In this document: positions 62,701-64,000 of the stretch, one piece after another
Position numbering within the stretch: position 1 is the stretch's first letter
Layout: each line of letters begins with the position of its first letter
Assembly (NCBI RefSeq): GCF_031624635.1
Contig: NZ_JAMQOQ010000004.1
Span: 248,001-312,000 of the forward strand
Length of the DNA stretch: 64,000 nt
Reading direction: 5' to 3'
Source: Halogeometricum sp. S3BR5-2
GTDB lineage: Archaea; Halobacteriota; Halobacteria; Halobacteriales; Haloferacaceae
Made by a program: the position numbers and the translations under genes
Notes under the pieces: generated by a model
What the model saw: the letters and a program-made list of their open reading frames with translations, nothing else
What the model was told of the DNA's origin: nothing
The model's database searches: none

Positions 62701-63518
62701 CGTACGACGTAGCGGTCCGGACGCCCGAGGGCGACGTGCTCGCGCGGCGGACGGTGACGGTGAACCCGCCCGTCGAGGTGGCTTCTTTCACCGACCCCGA
62801 GGACGACGACGCCGGCCCCGGCGGGTACGTCTACCCCACGAACGAGGCGTTCGAGGACGGCGCGTTCGACCTGCGGTCGTTCGTCGTCTCGCGGACCTCC
62901 GAGGTGTACCAGTTCGCCTTCGAGGTCGGGAACCTGTACAACGCCTTCGGGAGTTCGCGCGGGTTCTCCCCGCAGATGTTCGTCGCCTGGATTCGCGACC
63001 CGAGCGCCGACGGCGGGCGGACCGACAGCCTCGACGACCTCGGCGCGAACGTGACGTTCGAGGCGCCGTGGCAGTATCGAGTAGAGATCAGCGGCTTCAC
63101 GAAGAGCGTCGTCGACGCCTCCGGAGCGTCCCTGACGACCGACGACGGGAACGCCGTGACGCTCTCGGAGAGCGTCGACACCGAGGCGGGGACGGTCACG
63201 CTCACGCTTCCGCGCGACGCCTTCGGCGGCGTCGACGCGGCCGAGTTGGAGGTCGTGGCGATGGTCCAATCCGAAGATAGAGGGTCGCTCCGGCCGGTCG
63301 CGGAGACGGCCGGGGGCTACGTCTTCGGCGGCGCGACGGCCGGCGCCGTCGAGCAGGCGCCGCGGGTGATGGACCTCGTCACCGCGACGGGCGTCGACCA
63401 GTCGGCGGCGCTGTCGTACTCCTCGGAGGAGCGAGCGACGCTGCCGTACGTCTCGCTCGGTGGAAGCGAGAGTGGCGACGAACGCGAAACGGAGACCGAA
63501 AGCGGCGGGGGCGACTGA
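59757..63518 (+). CDS. Tat-exported modular GH97 glycosidase with inserted binding domain and C-terminal DOMON-like module
   Basis: A 1,253-residue secreted enzyme. A Tat signal (SRLRRREFVGG, cleavage near SAAAQ) is followed by a GH97 N-terminal super-sandwich (about 50-320), and a TIM barrel (325-600) with IKTGYV at 454-459, Glu500 in EVHEPIKPTG and MTREGVLGQE at 515-524. The small C-terminal beta-domain resumes at GWDDTEVLDAEIGEYTLTARKK, after an inserted CBM6/35-like beta-sandwich (about 613-745). A GNRNGNGKG linker (826-840) precedes further beta-domains, and the end (about 1010-1240) resembles the glucodextranase/pullulanase C-terminal DOMON-like module. GH97 enzymes are alpha-glucosidases or alpha-galactosidases; Gly457 rather than Asp hints at the inverting type. 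The start codon is ATG at 59757. Confidence 0.88.
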   Translation: MFDELNNRSSSRLRRREFVGGITSLAAASAFSVGVSESAAAQVEEGDDEPGQTLASPDGSVEVAVDVTDGVPSYSVSREGTTALEESTLGFEFENQAPFRDGIEVTGTERFSVDERWTPVWDQYDEIPERYEELRIGLRETEEPNRSLTLELRAFDDGVGFRYVFPAESGFGDFAIAAERTEFAFADDHTSWWIENDFNSYEYAYEETPLSDIGDLSSFGGAHTPLTTKASEDLYLSVHEANLVDYAAMAVEPTADGGGTTFESVLAPLPDGTKVTASVPHRTPWRTVQLASRPGELVESNLVLNLNEPFDPELFPKGTDWIEPGKFVGIWWLMITGRADWEYQGPETGNHGAQTGRMKRYMDFASEHGIRSVLVEGWNEGWDSYPGEGDTMDFDDPYPDFDWEGVTDYGLNLDPPVEMTAHNETAGNVSNYESQLENSPNPFADYEEKGIRSIKTGYVADSGVTIDGTTYNHHCQPLVNHHHLVYREAAKHRQMLEVHEPIKPTGERRTYPNVMTREGVLGQEYDSFGYVSPDHHVTFPFTRMLGGPVEYTPGIFDMDSGSGGIETTRAKQLAMYPTYLSGLQMVADLPSSYLAEQDATLGVGDVAQAEFGDRDGLSRAARWANAQGGRYVPFDPNAADSGASVSWTVEGVPAAGEYDVHLRYASDAEENAVDADTPRTAVVAVGDSATQVTLPPTEYWDEWATTTATLSFAEGDNDLSVTLGADDTGGFNLDAVAVTESGASMPTPDEDPTLGPTVPEFEFVEDVPAAGWDDTEVLDAEIGEYTLTARKKDEEWYVGAMTGADGRALDVPLDFLAPGESGSRGDGDGNRNGNGKGAGKAPSGPKYVAEMYSDAADAAYDSNLDDVRVDEFVVDPSTTVLASMVESGGTALRLRPPEGGEVGDLPRYERPEQDVDVAVDAETFVESPFVTATGSNAGDYVGGTTVEVVVDGEVRATANVRFPPNASDESRTLSFAIDDPGTYDVAVRTPEGDVLARRTVTVNPPVEVASFTDPEDDDAGPGGYVYPTNEAFEDGAFDLRSFVVSRTSEVYQFAFEVGNLYNAFGSSRGFSPQMFVAWIRDPSADGGRTDSLDDLGANVTFEAPWQYRVEISGFTKSVVDASGASLTTDDGNAVTLSESVDTEAGTVTLTLPRDAFGGVDAAELEVVAMVQSEDRGSLRPVAETAGGYVFGGATAGAVEQAPRVMDLVTATGVDQSAALSYSSEERATLPYVSLGGSESGDERETETESGGGD

Positions 63519-63533
63519 GCGCGGGCGACGGCG

Positions 63534-64000
63534 TTACGCGTCGTTGACGAGCACGATTTTCCCGCGGAGGTCGTCCTCCTCGGCCGTCTCGTGCGCGTCG
63601 ATGACGTCGCTGAACGCGAAGCGCGCGGAGATTGCGGGCTTTATCGCTCCCTCGTCGACGAGCGAGGCTATCTGCTCCAGTTCGTCGCCGACGCGTTCTT
63701 GGTACTCTCCCAGGAGGACGGGCAGGATGACGAGGACGACGCCGAGTTCGAGGGACTTCTGGTGCATCGCCGAGAGGTCCTGCGTCGAACTCGACTCCGT
63801 GGAGAGGACGGTGCCGAACGGTCGCACCGCCTCGAAGGACGTCTGGAGGTGGTCGTCGCCGACGGGGTCGAAGACGGTGTCGAAGCCGACGCCGTCCGCG
63901 TACTCCTCGACGTACGTCTCCACGTCCGTCTTCGTGTAGTCGACGGTGGCGTCCGCGCCGAGTTCCTCGGCGAACTCGCGTTTGTCCTCGGTGGAGGCCG
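63534..64000 (-). CDS. Partial quinone-oxidoreductase-like MDR dehydrogenase
   Basis: This frame stays open to the right edge of the window, so the 5' end of the gene is missing. The visible 155 residues form the second half of a medium-chain dehydrogenase/reductase: the end of the cofactor domain (ELGADATVDYT, VFDPVGDDHL), the helical insertion, and a C-terminal FSDVIDAHE/GKIVLV block typical of zinc-independent quinone oxidoreductases. The substrate is unknown. Confidence 0.85.
   Translation of the reverse strand, partial: ASTEDKREFAEELGADATVDYTKTDVETYVEEYADGVGFDTVFDPVGDDHLQTSFEAVRPFGTVLSTESSSTQDLSAMHQKSLELGVVLVILPVLLGEYQERVGDELEQIASLVDEGAIKPAISARFAFSDVIDAHETAEEDDLRGKIVLVNDA

Noticed and set aside
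1-64000. CRISPR array, prophage or integrase
   Set aside because: No regularly spaced repeats, no phage structural genes, integrase or transposase were found on either strand.

Overview
The window looks like haloarchaeal chromosome or megaplasmid. Coding DNA is very GC-rich, the proteins are strongly acidic, secreted proteins carry twin-arginine signals (several with lipoboxes), several TATA elements sit 25 to 40 bases before the start codon, and the D-xylose oxidation genes are of the haloarchaeal Xac type. The overall style resembles Haloferacales, but I cannot name a genus from sequence alone. I see no rRNA, complete tRNA, CRISPR array or recognisable transposase.

Bases 1 to about 40,600 form a plant cell-wall (glucuronoxylan) utilisation region. 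It encodes a secreted GH10 protein, an intracellular GH10 xylanase, a GH67 alpha-glucuronidase, a GH3 beta-xylosidase-like enzyme, a GH4 enzyme with a CHEV motif, an SGNH esterase, a Dpp-type ABC transporter (binding protein, two permeases, fused double ATPase), a second paralogous binding protein, a MalK-like ATPase and an IclR regulator. The released sugars have matching pathways. Xylose goes through XacA-like dehydrogenase, XacD-like xylonate dehydratase, XacE-like dehydratase and XacF-like semialdehyde dehydrogenase to 2-oxoglutarate; no lactonase is seen. Glucuronate goes through UxaC, an SDR proposed as fructuronate reductase, and UxuA to 2-keto-3-deoxygluconate. A GntP permease, an SDR, a zinc alcohol dehydrogenase, a DyP-like Tat protein and an FG-GAP/ASPIC protein lie among them.

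Bases 40,600 to 48,920 start with an AT-rich gene-poor stretch, then a Tat-secreted HtrA-like protease, then a compact five-gene molybdenum oxidoreductase operon: a NuoG-like iron-sulfur subunit, a formate dehydrogenase alpha subunit, a C2H2 zinc-finger peptide, a zinc-ribbon membrane protein and a second molybdopterin enzyme.

Bases 49,400 to 56,770 form a probable cell-surface glycan or lipid modification cluster: DegT-like PLP protein, flippase, asparagine-synthetase-like protein lacking the glutaminase cysteine, type I phosphodiesterase-like protein and FemAB/GNAT-like transferase, but no glycosyltransferase.

The right end carries an SDR, two small membrane proteins, an HpcH/HpaI-type aldolase, a very large Tat-exported GH97 protein with an inserted carbohydrate-binding-like domain and a C-terminal DOMON-like module, and a truncated MDR oxidoreductase running off the edge.
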